From assembly GCF_008033385.1 (NCBI RefSeq), contig NZ_VOGY01000012.1:62001-126000 (forward strand): a DNA stretch of 64,000 nt. Reading direction: 5' to 3'. A model generated the notes under the pieces. It made no database searches and was not told where the DNA came from. It was given only the letters and a program-made list of their open reading frames with translations. This document shows, piece by piece, positions 15,437 to 23,654 of the stretch. The position numbers and the translations under genes are program-made. The DNA is from Algibacter pacificus. Lineage in GTDB: Bacteria > Bacteroidota > Bacteroidia > Flavobacteriales > Flavobacteriaceae. Every line of letters begins with the position of its first letter. Position 1 is the stretch's first letter.

Positions 15437-16558
15437 ATGAAAACAATTCTATACATCATACAAAAGGAATTCAAACAAATCTTTAGAAATAAAGGCATGC
15501 TTCCTATTATTTTTGTTTTGCCGATAGTACAACTCGTTATATTATCAAACGCAGCTACTTTTGAAGTGAAGAACATAAAATTTGGTTATATTGATAACGA
15601 TCACACATCGACATCGAGAGCCTTAATTGAAAAATTTAATGCATCGACGTATTTTAATGTTTTAACCGATTTTTCTTCGGAAAGATTAGCTAGTTCCGAA
15701 ATGTTAAAAGGACATGTAGATGTTATTTTAGAAATTCCACAGTATTTTGAACGGGATTTTCAAAAAGAAAAACATAGTAATTTAGGTGTTACCATTAACG
15801 CGATTGACGGTGCTGCTGCAGGTGTAGAAAACGTTTATGTTACACAAATTATCCAACGTTTCAATCAAAATATAAAGATTGATGTATTTCAAGTTTCAGA
15901 CAAACAAATTCAGCCAATTTCAATAGAAACCATTCCTTTATTTTGGTATAATAAAACGCTAAACTACAAAACTTTTATGGTGCCCGGTATATTGGTTTTA
16001 TTGGTTACTATGATTACTTTATTCCTTTCCGGAATGAATATTGTTCGAGAAAAAGAAATTGGTACCTTAGAGCAAATAAACGTCACCCCCATTAAAAAAA
16101 GTCAGTTTATTATTGGGAAACTCTTTCCGTTTTGGGTTATAGGGATGGGCTTATTAACTGTGGGATTAACATTAGCAAAACTCATATTTAACGTCCCGAT
16201 GATTGGGAGCTTACCACTCCTCTATTTATACACCTCTATTTATATTTTAGTGATTTTAGGAATTGGTTTATTCATTTCAAATTTTACCGATACCCAACAA
16301 CAAGCCATGTTTATTGCTTGGTTTTTTACGGTGATTTTTATCTTAATGAGCGGCTTGTTCACTCCAATAGAAAGTATGCCTAAATGGGCGCAAACCATAA
16401 CAGAATTCAACCCTATAAAATACTTTGTTGAAGTGATGCGTATGGTCATGCTTAAAGGGGCTAATTTATCCGATATTACGCCAATGCTAATAAAAACAAC
16501 CCTTTACGCCTTTATTATGAACGGTCTAGCGGTTAGGAGCTATAAGAAAACGAATTAA
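15437..16558 (+). CDS. ABC-2 type permease (second, YbhR/YbhS-like)
   Basis: A 373-residue paralogue of the preceding permease with the same plan: an N-terminal transmembrane helix (about 21-40), a periplasmic domain (about 42-170) and five C-terminal hydrophobic segments. The motif is VREKEIGTLEQINVTPI. It is the last gene of the TetR-led operon and is followed by a strong bidirectional terminator at 16586-16621. Confidence 0.9.
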   Translation: MKTILYIIQKEFKQIFRNKGMLPIIFVLPIVQLVILSNAATFEVKNIKFGYIDNDHTSTSRALIEKFNASTYFNVLTDFSSERLASSEMLKGHVDVILEIPQYFERDFQKEKHSNLGVTINAIDGAAAGVENVYVTQIIQRFNQNIKIDVFQVSDKQIQPISIETIPLFWYNKTLNYKTFMVPGILVLLVTMITLFLSGMNIVREKEIGTLEQINVTPIKKSQFIIGKLFPFWVIGMGLLTVGLTLAKLIFNVPMIGSLPLLYLYTSIYILVILGIGLFISNFTDTQQQAMFIAWFFTVIFILMSGLFTPIESMPKWAQTITEFNPIKYFVEVMRMVMLKGANLSDITPMLIKTTLYAFIMNGLAVRSYKKTN

Positions 16559-16585
16559 ATTAACTTCCCCAAATGCGTGCAAACT

Positions 16586-16621
16586 AAAAATCCTGAACAA
16601 TTTTAGATGTTCAGGATTTTT
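16586..16621. terminator. Bidirectional terminator between convergent genes
   Basis: AAAAATCCTGAAC (16586-16598) pairs with GTTCAGGATTTTT (16609-16621). The A run on the left and T run on the right allow it to end both the plus-strand efflux operon and the minus-strand Lrp gene. Confidence 0.88.
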
Positions 16622-16650
16622 TTAATATTTAAAAGTCTTGTTAACTTTAA

Positions 16651-17130
16651 TTACATATCATTAAAAATAGAATGCATTAAACGTTTTTTATCGTTTATAC
16701 TTTCTTCTAAAGAAATCATAGTTTCTGTTCTATAAACACCTTCGATATCATCTAACATAAAAATAACCTCTTTAGCATGCTCTGTACTTCTCGCTCTAAT
16801 TTTACAGAAAATATTGAATTTTCCTGTTGTAATGTGCGCTACAGTAACGTAAGCAATTTCGTTTATACGTTCTAATACAAACTTAGTTTGCGATGTGTTA
16901 TTTAAATAAACACCAACATAAGCAATAAACGAATATCCTAATTTTTTATAATCTAATGTTAAAGATGAACCACGAATAATGCCCGCTTCTTCCATCTTTT
17001 TAACACGCACGTGTACTGTACCAGCAGATATTAGTAGTTTTTTTGCTATATCTGTAAACGGAATTCTTGTGTTATCAATTAACATATCAAGAATTTGGTG
17101 ATCTATTTCGTCTAACTTTATTTTCCCCAT
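16651..17130 (-). CDS. Lrp/AsnC-family transcriptional regulator
   Basis: A 159-residue regulator with an N-terminal helix-turn-helix (about 8-55: DHQILDMLIDNTRIPFTDIA, then LLISAGTVHVRVKKMEEAGI). The C-terminal RAM/ligand domain (about 70-145) contains the Gly-rich turn TGKFNIFCKI. Such proteins bind amino acids and act as octamers. It is transcribed away from the zinc carboxypeptidase gene start but on the same strand, 70 bases downstream of that gene, so both may be on one transcript. The effector is unknown. Confidence 0.92.
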   Translation of the reverse strand: MGKIKLDEIDHQILDMLIDNTRIPFTDIAKKLLISAGTVHVRVKKMEEAGIIRGSSLTLDYKKLGYSFIAYVGVYLNNTSQTKFVLERINEIAYVTVAHITTGKFNIFCKIRARSTEHAKEVIFMLDDIEGVYRTETMISLEESINDKKRLMHSIFNDM

Positions 17131-17200
17131 AATTAACTATTCTTAAATAAAAACCAAAAATAATACATTTTTACTAATAATTACACATAATAAATGCGCT

Positions 17201-18358
17201 TTATTTCAATAATAATGAAAATTTTTCATGATTTATTATTACGAAAACGTTTTCGCTACCTACTTGTAGATCCATTCCTTCACCATCTAAGACCTGTAAA
17301 CCTTTAGCATCAAATTCTTTATGTCCGAAAAAAGCTTCTAAATTTTCAATTTTATCCACTTTAGGAAAAAATTCAATTTTATTATCCACTAATTTTTCTT
17401 GATACAAAATGCCGATATCTAATATTTTGTCATCTGACGACTTTCCGAACTTTACATTTCTAATAATGATATCATAAAAGCATTTATCATTTTCAGGAAT
17501 TTCAAAATAAGGCTTATAGGCATCGCCTGTTACTTCATTTTTAGATATATACAATAAAGAGGTAATATACGATGTGTAAATAAGCTCTCGGGTTACGTCA
17601 CGCCCATAGTCGTCTTTATAATGTCCTGCTTCAAATAAAATAGTTGGTACATTTTCACTTTGAAAGGTGTCGCCAACACAATTTAAGTTAAAAGCATCAT
17701 CATAAACCCCAACGCCATTAGGAATAAGTTGCTGCAAGGCTTCATTCATAACGGCAATAACTTCCATAGCACGTTTTCTATTGGCTGTTACCGTGCAATC
17801 TTTATCTTGAGCCGGTGCTAAAAACGACACGGTAGCTAGTTTATTGGTGGTTCCTGCACTAAAAATAGTACGTTGCCCATGTAAATTATAGCAAAAATGA
17901 GGATTAAAACGTTTAAATGTAGCCCTTAAAATGCGACTTTCTGGTTGCGTAAGGTTTTGTGCATCTCTGTTTAAATCTACTTTGTTGGCATTTATACGTG
18001 TATAGGCATTTGCGCCATCGGGATTTAAAATAGGTATAATATATAAAGTACAGTTTTCTAATATAGTATTTAAACCCGCTTCTTTATCTAAAAGGGTGTT
18101 TAATAAATCGAAAATAGCTTTTGTAGTCGTCGACTCGTTGCCGTGCATTTGAGACCACATTAATATCCGTTTTTCACCCTGCCCAATTTTTAAACCATAA
18201 ATAGATTCTTTTAAAACAGACTCGCCAATGACTTCGACGATAATATGTTTTTCTAAGTTTTTTAAAAGCGGTTTAATATGATTATTGGTAATATATCTAT
18301 GAGATAAAGGCGATGCTTTATGTTTTAAAAACAGTTGTTTAATAATGTCTAATTTCAT
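17201..18358 (-). CDS. M14-family zinc carboxypeptidase-like protein
   Basis: A 385-residue zinc peptidase or amidase of the M14 family. Zinc ligands are His72 and Glu75 (MHGNEST) and His160 (YNLHGQ). Substrate-binding residues lie in NPDG (112-115) and VDLNRD (127-132), and the catalytic glutamate is Glu243 (ILFEAGHY). No signal peptide is seen, so it is probably cytoplasmic and may trim murein peptides or small peptides. A -7 element for this strand, TACATTTG on the minus strand, lies at 18376-18383, only about 18 bases before the start codon. Confidence 0.88.
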   Translation of the reverse strand: MKLDIIKQLFLKHKASPLSHRYITNNHIKPLLKNLEKHIIVEVIGESVLKESIYGLKIGQGEKRILMWSQMHGNESTTTKAIFDLLNTLLDKEAGLNTILENCTLYIIPILNPDGANAYTRINANKVDLNRDAQNLTQPESRILRATFKRFNPHFCYNLHGQRTIFSAGTTNKLATVSFLAPAQDKDCTVTANRKRAMEVIAVMNEALQQLIPNGVGVYDDAFNLNCVGDTFQSENVPTILFEAGHYKDDYGRDVTRELIYTSYITSLLYISKNEVTGDAYKPYFEIPENDKCFYDIIIRNVKFGKSSDDKILDIGILYQEKLVDNKIEFFPKVDKIENLEAFFGHKEFDAKGLQVLDGEGMDLQVGSENVFVIINHEKFSLLLK

Positions 18359-18373
18359 GGTATTTTTTTATGA

Positions 18374-18435
18374 TACAAATGTAAACAATTACTAATTTAC
18401 ATTTGTAAACAGATTAAACTCTTATTTTTGTTTAC
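18374..18435. promoter_or_regulatory. Cluster of TGTAAAC half-sites and opposed -7 elements
   Basis: TACAAATGTAAA (18374-18385) and TTTACATTTGTA (18396-18407) form a perfect 12-bp inverted repeat with a 10-base spacer. Each arm contains a -7 element (TACATTTG), the left one on the minus strand and the right one on the plus strand. GTAAAC occurs at 18381 and 18405, and GTTTAC at 18430. The left arm is the likely minus-strand promoter of the carboxypeptidase gene. The repeated half-sites look like an operator, perhaps for the XRE regulator encoded to the right. Confidence 0.6.
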
Positions 18436-18598
18436 ATAAGTATACAATTAATAACAAGTATTACACCTTAAAACTCCCTTATTAGACAAAAACATTATAA
18501 ATAACAGTTTTTCAGACTATTACCAACAATTAATTAAAGTAATAGTTATACATAAAATATAATTTAACAAACAAACACATTACCAATACGCATATATT

Positions 18599-18614
18599 TG
18601 TTACATTTGTAACA
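18599..18614 (+). promoter_or_regulatory. Palindrome over the predicted promoter of the XRE gene
   Basis: TGTTAC-ATTT-GTAACA (18599-18614) is a perfect palindrome apart from its centre and contains the -7 element TACATTTG (18602-18609). The gene starts 27 bases downstream at 18641. A palindrome covering the promoter is typical of negative autoregulation. Confidence 0.6.
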
Positions 18615-18640
18615 TCGGTTTACTAAAAAAATAATTTACA

Positions 18641-19045
18641 ATGATAAACAGCGAAGCATTCGTTAAACGACTTAAAAAAGTGATGGAATATTACGGTGAA
18701 TCTGCTTCTTCTTTTGCCGAAAAAATTGATGTGCAACGCTCGAGTATCTCACACATATTATCAGGGAGAAACAAACCAAGTTTAGAGTTTGTTTTAAAAA
18801 CGCTTACCGCCTTTCCCGAAGTAGAATTGTATTGGTTAATGAATGGTAAAGGACATTTTCCTAAACAGAACATTATTAAGGAAGAAATAAAAACCCCTAT
18901 TACACCAACTAAAAGTAATACTGAAACACCTTTAAAAACAGAAAACATTCAAACAAGCTTAAACCTAAAAACAGACGCCAACAAAACTATTGAGCGCATA
19001 GTTGTTTTTTATTCCGACGGAAGCTTTAAAAATTATGAGAATTAG
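18641..19045 (+). CDS. XRE/phage-repressor-type DNA-binding protein
   Basis: A 134-residue protein. Residues 1-70 form a helix-turn-helix of the phage CI/XRE type: FVKRLKKVMEYYGESASSFA, DVQRSSISHILSGRNKPSLE and LYWLMNGKGHFP. The LYWLMNGKG ending is characteristic of a CI-repressor N-terminal-domain group common in Bacteroidota. The rest is a Lys/Thr-rich linker and a short C-terminal tail (IERIVVFYSDGSFKNYEN). No prophage genes are near, so it is a chromosomal regulator. The palindromes upstream (18374-18435 and 18599-18614) are candidate binding sites. Confidence 0.87.
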   Translation: MINSEAFVKRLKKVMEYYGESASSFAEKIDVQRSSISHILSGRNKPSLEFVLKTLTAFPEVELYWLMNGKGHFPKQNIIKEEIKTPITPTKSNTETPLKTENIQTSLNLKTDANKTIERIVVFYSDGSFKNYEN

Positions 19046-19072
19046 AGTAATTTTGCGATTCAATATATTTAT

Positions 19073-19441
19073 ATGAAATTCCTATACCTTTTACCACTAC
19101 TTTTTCTTTTTAACTGCTACGAAACCACCCGCAACTGCAAAGACTTTAAAACAGGTACCTTTTACAGTGAAGTGACTATTGATGGTGAATTATATAAATC
19201 GAAGTTTGAAAGAAACGAAACCATACAAGTGGAGATTTACGACAACAAAATAGACTCGTCTCAATTAAGATGGATAAACGATTGCGAAGTGGTGTTTAAA
19301 ACCATAAATCCTAAGAATATGGCGGAACAAAAAGATATTCATTTAAAAATACTAACCACCACCGATTCATCATACACCTATGAATACTCGTATGTAGGAG
19401 AAACAAAAAAACAAAAAGGAATTGCTTATAAGGCTAAATAA
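19073..19441 (+). CDS. Small conserved lipoprotein-like secreted protein
   Basis: A 122-residue protein with a hydrophobic signal and a probable lipobox (FLFNC, Cys15). The mature part begins with an acidic and aromatic stretch containing NCKDFKTGTFYSEV and a second WINDCEVVF motif. The two cysteines (in NCKDF and NDCEV) could form a disulfide. It resembles a family of short Bacteroidota lipoproteins of unknown function. It lies 27 bases after the XRE gene on the same strand and is probably co-transcribed. Confidence 0.7.
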   Translation: MKFLYLLPLLFLFNCYETTRNCKDFKTGTFYSEVTIDGELYKSKFERNETIQVEIYDNKIDSSQLRWINDCEVVFKTINPKNMAEQKDIHLKILTTTDSSYTYEYSYVGETKKQKGIAYKAK

Positions 19442-19448
19442 AACCTAT

Positions 19449-19949
19449 TTATTGCAATGGATATAAAAAAGATTCTACTAAATTAAACGTAACCTTTTTT
19501 TTATCAGTAACCTGATAGGTTAAAAATAGCTCACCCCAAAATTCGCCATCTGAAAAATCGGCAATAATCCATTTATGATTTAAGAGTTTCACTTTATTAA
19601 TCAGCATTTTGTGTCCTTCACTAGACGCATAAGGAATTAACGGATGCTCTCCTTTCACTTCGTTTAAAGCATAGAGTTCATCTTTTATATACGGAATTAA
19701 TTCTTCTGTATCAAAACCGTCGCGCTCAAAATAACTAAGCGCATCTTCATTTTTTTCTAAATTGAAATATGATAAGTTGGATATTTTAGCATTTAAAACT
19801 AAAACCGAATCTTTATATTTATCTACTTGCGCTTTCTGTTTACCAAGTTTAGTATTCATTTCCTCGAAAACATGTTTAGAATTTACATACTGAAACAGTA
19901 CAAGTAACATTGAAAACATAAACAAATACATGAAAATTCTTTTTGCCAT
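19449..19949 (-). CDS. Membrane-anchored protein of unknown function
   Basis: A 166-residue protein with one N-terminal transmembrane segment (about 5-22), a short coiled-coil-like region (about 30-58) and a C-terminal alpha/beta domain (LLNHKWIIADFSDGEFWGE). I do not recognise a named domain. Its start lies 9 bases downstream of the metallo-beta-lactamase-fold gene stop, which suggests a two-gene operon. It converges on the small lipoprotein gene with a 7-base gap and no clear terminator. Confidence 0.7.
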   Translation of the reverse strand: MAKRIFMYLFMFSMLLVLFQYVNSKHVFEEMNTKLGKQKAQVDKYKDSVLVLNAKISNLSYFNLEKNEDALSYFERDGFDTEELIPYIKDELYALNEVKGEHPLIPYASSEGHKMLINKVKLLNHKWIIADFSDGEFWGELFLTYQVTDKKKVTFNLVESFLYPLQ

Positions 19950-19958
19950 GGGGTAATT

Positions 19959-20720
19959 TTATAAATTTAATTCTAATTCATCATAAGCCAAAAACACATT
20001 ATCAGGAAGTGTTTTTTCAACATCTTCATGAAAACCTAACAAATGACTTATGTGCGTTAAATACGCTTTTTCTGGATTCACCTTTTTTATAAACTCTAAC
20101 GCTTCTTCTAAATTAAAATGTGAGTGATGCCACTCTATTCGCAAAGCATTAACAACTAAAATCTTTACATTTTTTATTTTTTCAATCTCCACATCTTCAA
20201 CCTGTTTCATATCGGTTAAATAAGCAAAATCGTTAAATTTAAAACCAAAAACCTGTAAACCACCATGCAAACCATTTATAGGCACAACAGACAAACCACC
20301 TAATTCAAACGGTTTGTTTTCAATTTCATTAACAGTAACTGCTGGTGCTCCCGGATAACGATCTTTTGTTTTAAATACGTAGTCAAAACGTTTTTTTAAT
20401 TCATTTAAAACGCGTGGATGTCCGTAAATAGGAATATCTCCTTGTCTAAAATAAAACGGCCGAATATCATCAAAACCTAAAACATGATCAGAATGCTCAT
20501 GGGTAAACACAATAGCATCAATGCGTTCACAACCAGATCGTAACATTTGATATCGAAAATCAGGTCCGCAATCTACAACACACGAAAATCCATTCCATTC
20601 TATTAAAACAGAAACTCGTAACCGTTTATCTTTTTTATTTTTACTTAAACATACAGGGTGTTTACTTCCAATAACAGGAACGCCCTGCGATGTGCCAGTG
20701 CCTAAAAATGTAACTTTCAA
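19959..20720 (-). CDS. Metallo-beta-lactamase-fold hydrolase, PhnP-like
   Basis: A 253-residue cytoplasmic metallohydrolase. The start MKVTFLGTGTSQGVPVIG is typical of the PhnP group (cyclic phosphodiesterase or similar). The metal-binding motif is HEHSDH (74-79). Further histidines lie in HGGLQVFGF, WHHSHFNLEEAL and THISHLLGF. The closest known activity is hydrolysis of cyclic nucleotide or ribose phosphates, but no phn genes are near, so the substrate is open. A perfect minus-strand -7 element (TATTTTTG) is at 20738-20745, about 18 bases before the start codon. Confidence 0.88.
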   Translation of the reverse strand: MKVTFLGTGTSQGVPVIGSKHPVCLSKNKKDKRLRVSVLIEWNGFSCVVDCGPDFRYQMLRSGCERIDAIVFTHEHSDHVLGFDDIRPFYFRQGDIPIYGHPRVLNELKKRFDYVFKTKDRYPGAPAVTVNEIENKPFELGGLSVVPINGLHGGLQVFGFKFNDFAYLTDMKQVEDVEIEKIKNVKILVVNALRIEWHHSHFNLEEALEFIKKVNPEKAYLTHISHLLGFHEDVEKTLPDNVFLAYDELELNL

Positions 20721-20756
20721 ATATGTGAATTTTTAAACAAAAATAAACTTTATTTT

Positions 20757-20786
20757 TTTGTTTAGCACACTAATTTAATATCTTTG
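20757..20786 (+). promoter_or_regulatory. Consensus Bacteroidota promoter
   Basis: A -33 element TTTG (20757-20760) is followed after 18 bases by -7 element TATCTTTG (20779-20786). The start codon of the next gene is at 20814. This is the best match to the TTTG/TA-N2-TTTG consensus noticed in the window. Confidence 0.75.
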
Positions 20787-20813
20787 TCTGTACAGACCTA
20801 ACCTATATACTAT

Positions 20814-22277
20814 ATGGATATTACCATTAAAGGCGATAAAGAGTTTAACGATATTCCTTCGTTAAAATCTAAAGCGCTTCGCATTAATTTAAACGAAAAT
20901 ATTTACGGAACATTTGCTGAAATTGGCGCGGGACAAGAAACCTGTCGCCATTTTTTTAGGGCCGGCGGAGCTTCTGGAACAATTGCTAAAGCCATGTCTG
21001 CTTATGATAAAGATTTTAGTGATTCCATTTACGGTGTGGAAGATGATGGCCGTTATGTAACCGAAGCTAGATTGCGTAAAATGCTTTCTCACGAAATGAA
21101 CCTCATGGAGACTAGGCTTACGCGTGAAAAAAATCCGAATAAAATATTTTTTACCTACGCAAACACGGTTGCTACTATCGATTTTGCTAAGCAATTTAAA
21201 GGACACGGCTGGGTAGGTATTAAATATCAAGTTGAGGCTACTGGTGATTATAACGAAATTATTCTTCACTTGCGTTTTAAAGAAACCGATGCGCGATTAC
21301 AACAAGAAACCCTTGGAGTGCTTGGAACAAACTTAATTTACGGGGCTTTTTATAAATATAATGAACCTAAAAAATTACTACGGTATTTATATGATCATCT
21401 GGATAAAGATCAAATAGAAATTGACACTATTAATTTTTCGGGACCTGTATTTAATAATGTAGATAACCGATTAATGAGTTTACAACTTGTAAAAAACGGA
21501 ATGACCGACGCCGTAATGTTTGGTCCTGATGGTACGAATGTGCTTCCTGCCCGTATTTTTTATAAGAAAAATATTTTAGCCCTTCGCGGAAGCTTTAGAC
21601 CTGTAACCAAAGTAAACATGGCTATGTATGAGAAATCATACGAAATGTTTATCAAGGAAAATAAGGTTGATGAAAAAAACACAGTGGTTGTTTTTGAAAT
21701 CACACTTTCTAATTTAAGAGCGGAAGGCGAAATAGACGAGCAAGATTTTATTGATAGAGCAGATTTATTATGTTCTCTAGGACAATCTGTTATGATATCT
21801 AACTTCCAAGAATACTTTAAGGTAGTTGAATACTTCTCTAACTACACAAAAGCAAGAATGGGACTTGCTATGGGTGTGAGTAATCTTGTTGATATTTTTG
21901 ATGAAAAATACTACCGTCATATAAGCGGTGGGATTTTAGAAGCCTTTGGTAAACTATTCTTTAAAGATTTAAAAGTTTACTTATACCCTATGAAAGACCC
22001 TAAAACAGGTGAACTTATTACAAGTGAAAACCTAAAAGTTTATCCACGTATGAAGGAACTTTACAAATTCTTTAAATACAACGGAAAGGTAATTGATATT
22101 GAAGATTATGATGAAAAAATAATGAATATCTTTTCTAGAGAAATTTTAAATAAAATTGCCAATGGAGAATTAGGATGGGAATCTATGGTTCCAGAAGGCA
22201 CAGACGATTTAATTAAAGAATACCGATTATTTGGTTACACTAGAAGACCTTTAACCTTAAGCAGAAAACGAAAGTAA
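20814..22277 (+). CDS. Conserved protein of unknown function, 487 residues
   Basis: A large soluble protein with no signal peptide or transmembrane segment. Its recognisable blocks are FAEIGAGQETCRHFFRAGG near the start, FTYANTVATIDFAKQFKGHGW, GTNLIYGAFYKYNEP and FGPDGTNVLPARIFYKKNIL in the middle, and LGWESMVPEGTD near the end. I do not recognise a catalytic motif or assign a fold. The use of near-consensus promoter elements and a strong terminator suggests a well-expressed single gene. It is divergent from the PhnP-like gene. Confidence 0.85.
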   Translation: MDITIKGDKEFNDIPSLKSKALRINLNENIYGTFAEIGAGQETCRHFFRAGGASGTIAKAMSAYDKDFSDSIYGVEDDGRYVTEARLRKMLSHEMNLMETRLTREKNPNKIFFTYANTVATIDFAKQFKGHGWVGIKYQVEATGDYNEIILHLRFKETDARLQQETLGVLGTNLIYGAFYKYNEPKKLLRYLYDHLDKDQIEIDTINFSGPVFNNVDNRLMSLQLVKNGMTDAVMFGPDGTNVLPARIFYKKNILALRGSFRPVTKVNMAMYEKSYEMFIKENKVDEKNTVVVFEITLSNLRAEGEIDEQDFIDRADLLCSLGQSVMISNFQEYFKVVEYFSNYTKARMGLAMGVSNLVDIFDEKYYRHISGGILEAFGKLFFKDLKVYLYPMKDPKTGELITSENLKVYPRMKELYKFFKYNGKVIDIEDYDEKIMNIFSREILNKIANGELGWESMVPEGTDDLIKEYRLFGYTRRPLTLSRKRK

Positions 22278-22294
22278 TACTTTATATAAAACAC

Positions 22295-22329
22295 AAAAAA
22301 GGCTATATTTCAATAATATAGCCTTTTTT
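22295..22329. terminator. Bidirectional terminator
   Basis: AAAAAAGGCTATATT (22295-22309) pairs perfectly with AATATAGCCTTTTTT (22315-22329) around a 5-base loop. It lies between the 487-residue protein gene and the convergent bcp gene and has A and T runs on both sides. Confidence 0.92.
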
Positions 22330-22350
22330 TATTCTTGTATTTCTAAAAAC

Positions 22351-22803
22351 TTACTCTAAAATTTGAGCAGCGTGATCTTTGGTTTTTACTTTTTCAATAA
22401 CCCGTTCTACAATGCCATTTTCATCAATAATAAATGTCATTCTATGAATGCCATCATAAACTCTACCCATAAATTTCTTCGGTCCCCAAACACCAAAAGT
22501 ATTAATCACGGTTTTATCTTCATCTGCCAATAATGGAAATGGAAATTCATGCTTATTTTTAAAATTAGATTGACGCTTTGCAGAATCTGCACTAACTCCT
22601 AATAAAGCATAACCTTTTTCTTTTAAAACCTCATAATGATCTCTCAAATTACATGCTTCAACTGTACACCCTGGCGTACTGGCCTTTGGATAAAAAAACA
22701 CAATCAACTTACGCCCTTTGTAATCGCTTAAACTTACTGTGTTGCCTTGTTCATCTTGCGCCGTAAAATTAGGAACGGCATCACCTTGTTTTAGTGTGTT
22801 CAT
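22351..22803 (-). CDS. bcp: Thioredoxin-dependent thiol peroxidase (BCP)
   Basis: A 150-residue peroxiredoxin of the BCP/PrxQ group that reduces hydrogen peroxide and organic hydroperoxides with thioredoxin. The site is KASTPGCTVEACNLRD, with peroxidatic Cys46 and resolving Cys51 five residues apart, as is typical of atypical 2-Cys PrxQ. It is divergent from nth with only 37 bases between the start codons. A perfect minus-strand -7 element lies at 22827-22834. Confidence 0.94.
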   Translation of the reverse strand: MNTLKQGDAVPNFTAQDEQGNTVSLSDYKGRKLIVFFYPKASTPGCTVEACNLRDHYEVLKEKGYALLGVSADSAKRQSNFKNKHEFPFPLLADEDKTVINTFGVWGPKKFMGRVYDGIHRMTFIIDENGIVERVIEKVKTKDHAAQILE

Positions 22804-22808
22804 AGTAT

Positions 22809-22834
22809 TAACTTTGATTTCTCAAACAAAAGTA
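22809..22834. promoter_or_regulatory. Overlapping face-to-face promoters of bcp and nth
   Basis: The plus-strand -7 element TAACTTTG (22809-22816) should start nth near 22823. The minus-strand -7 element, TACTTTTG on the minus strand (22827-22834), should start bcp near 22820. Each polymerase would cover the other promoter, so the two would exclude each other. Confidence 0.6.
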
Positions 22835-22840
22835 CAATTT

Positions 22841-23497
22841 ATGACTAAACAAGAAAAGGTAAACTTTGTTATTAATACACTTTACAAACTATATCCCGAA
22901 ATCCCTATCCCTTTAGATCATAAAGACCCTTATACTTTATTAATTGCCGTACTTATGTCGGCTCAAAGCACCGATGTTCGGGTCAACAAAATCACTCCGC
23001 TTTTATTTGAACAAGCCGATAATCCTTATGATATGGTAAAACTTACCGTAGAAGATATTCGAGAAATTATTAAACCTGTTGGTCTATCCCCTATGAAAAG
23101 CAAGGGGATTCATGGTTTATCCAAAATACTAATTGAAAAATATAATGGCGAGGTTCCAAAAACCTACGAAGCACTAGAAGCGCTACCCGCTGTAGGACAT
23201 AAAACAGCCGCTGTTGTACTGTCTCAAGCCTTTGGAATTCCAGCTTTTCCTGTAGATACACATATTCATAGATTAATGTATCGCTGGAATTTAACGAACG
23301 GAAAAAACGTAGTTCAAACCGAAAAAGATGCGAAACGCCTATTCCCTGAAGAATTATGGAACGATTTACATTTACAAATTATTTGGTATGGCCGTCAATA
23401 TTCGCCCGCTAGAGGTTGGGATTTAGAAAAAGATATTATCACCAAAACCATTGGCAGACAATCAGTTATTCAGGAGTATTATAAAAACAAAAAATAA
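22841..23497 (+). CDS. nth: Endonuclease III-type DNA glycosylase lacking the iron-sulfur cluster
   Basis: A DNA glycosylase/AP lyase that removes oxidised pyrimidines. The start at 22841 is used because the frame upstream runs inside bcp. The 218 residues contain the helix-hairpin-helix LPAVGHKTAAVV with catalytic Lys121 and the catalytic Asp139 (FPVDTHIHR). The C-terminal four-cysteine [4Fe-4S] motif of E. coli Nth is absent: the end reads YGRQYSPARGWDLEKD and the protein has no cysteine at all. Cluster-less forms exist among related glycosylases, so activity is still likely. Confidence 0.9.
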   Translation: MTKQEKVNFVINTLYKLYPEIPIPLDHKDPYTLLIAVLMSAQSTDVRVNKITPLLFEQADNPYDMVKLTVEDIREIIKPVGLSPMKSKGIHGLSKILIEKYNGEVPKTYEALEALPAVGHKTAAVVLSQAFGIPAFPVDTHIHRLMYRWNLTNGKNVVQTEKDAKRLFPEELWNDLHLQIIWYGRQYSPARGWDLEKDIITKTIGRQSVIQEYYKNKK

Positions 23498-23654
23498 TAA
23501 TACAAATCGCAACAAAGCCTTTCAAATAAAACAAAATACTATCTTCTTTATTTAGTATTTTTACAAACCAATTAAAATAAATTTAAAATAATAAGAAGAT
23601 GTCTTTTTTTCAAATTAAAAAAAAAGTAAATCTTTCATATAAAACACAAACATA

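Noticed and set aside
22739-22840. N-terminal extension of nth
   Set aside because: It is antisense to the end of bcp and has no relation to endonuclease III.
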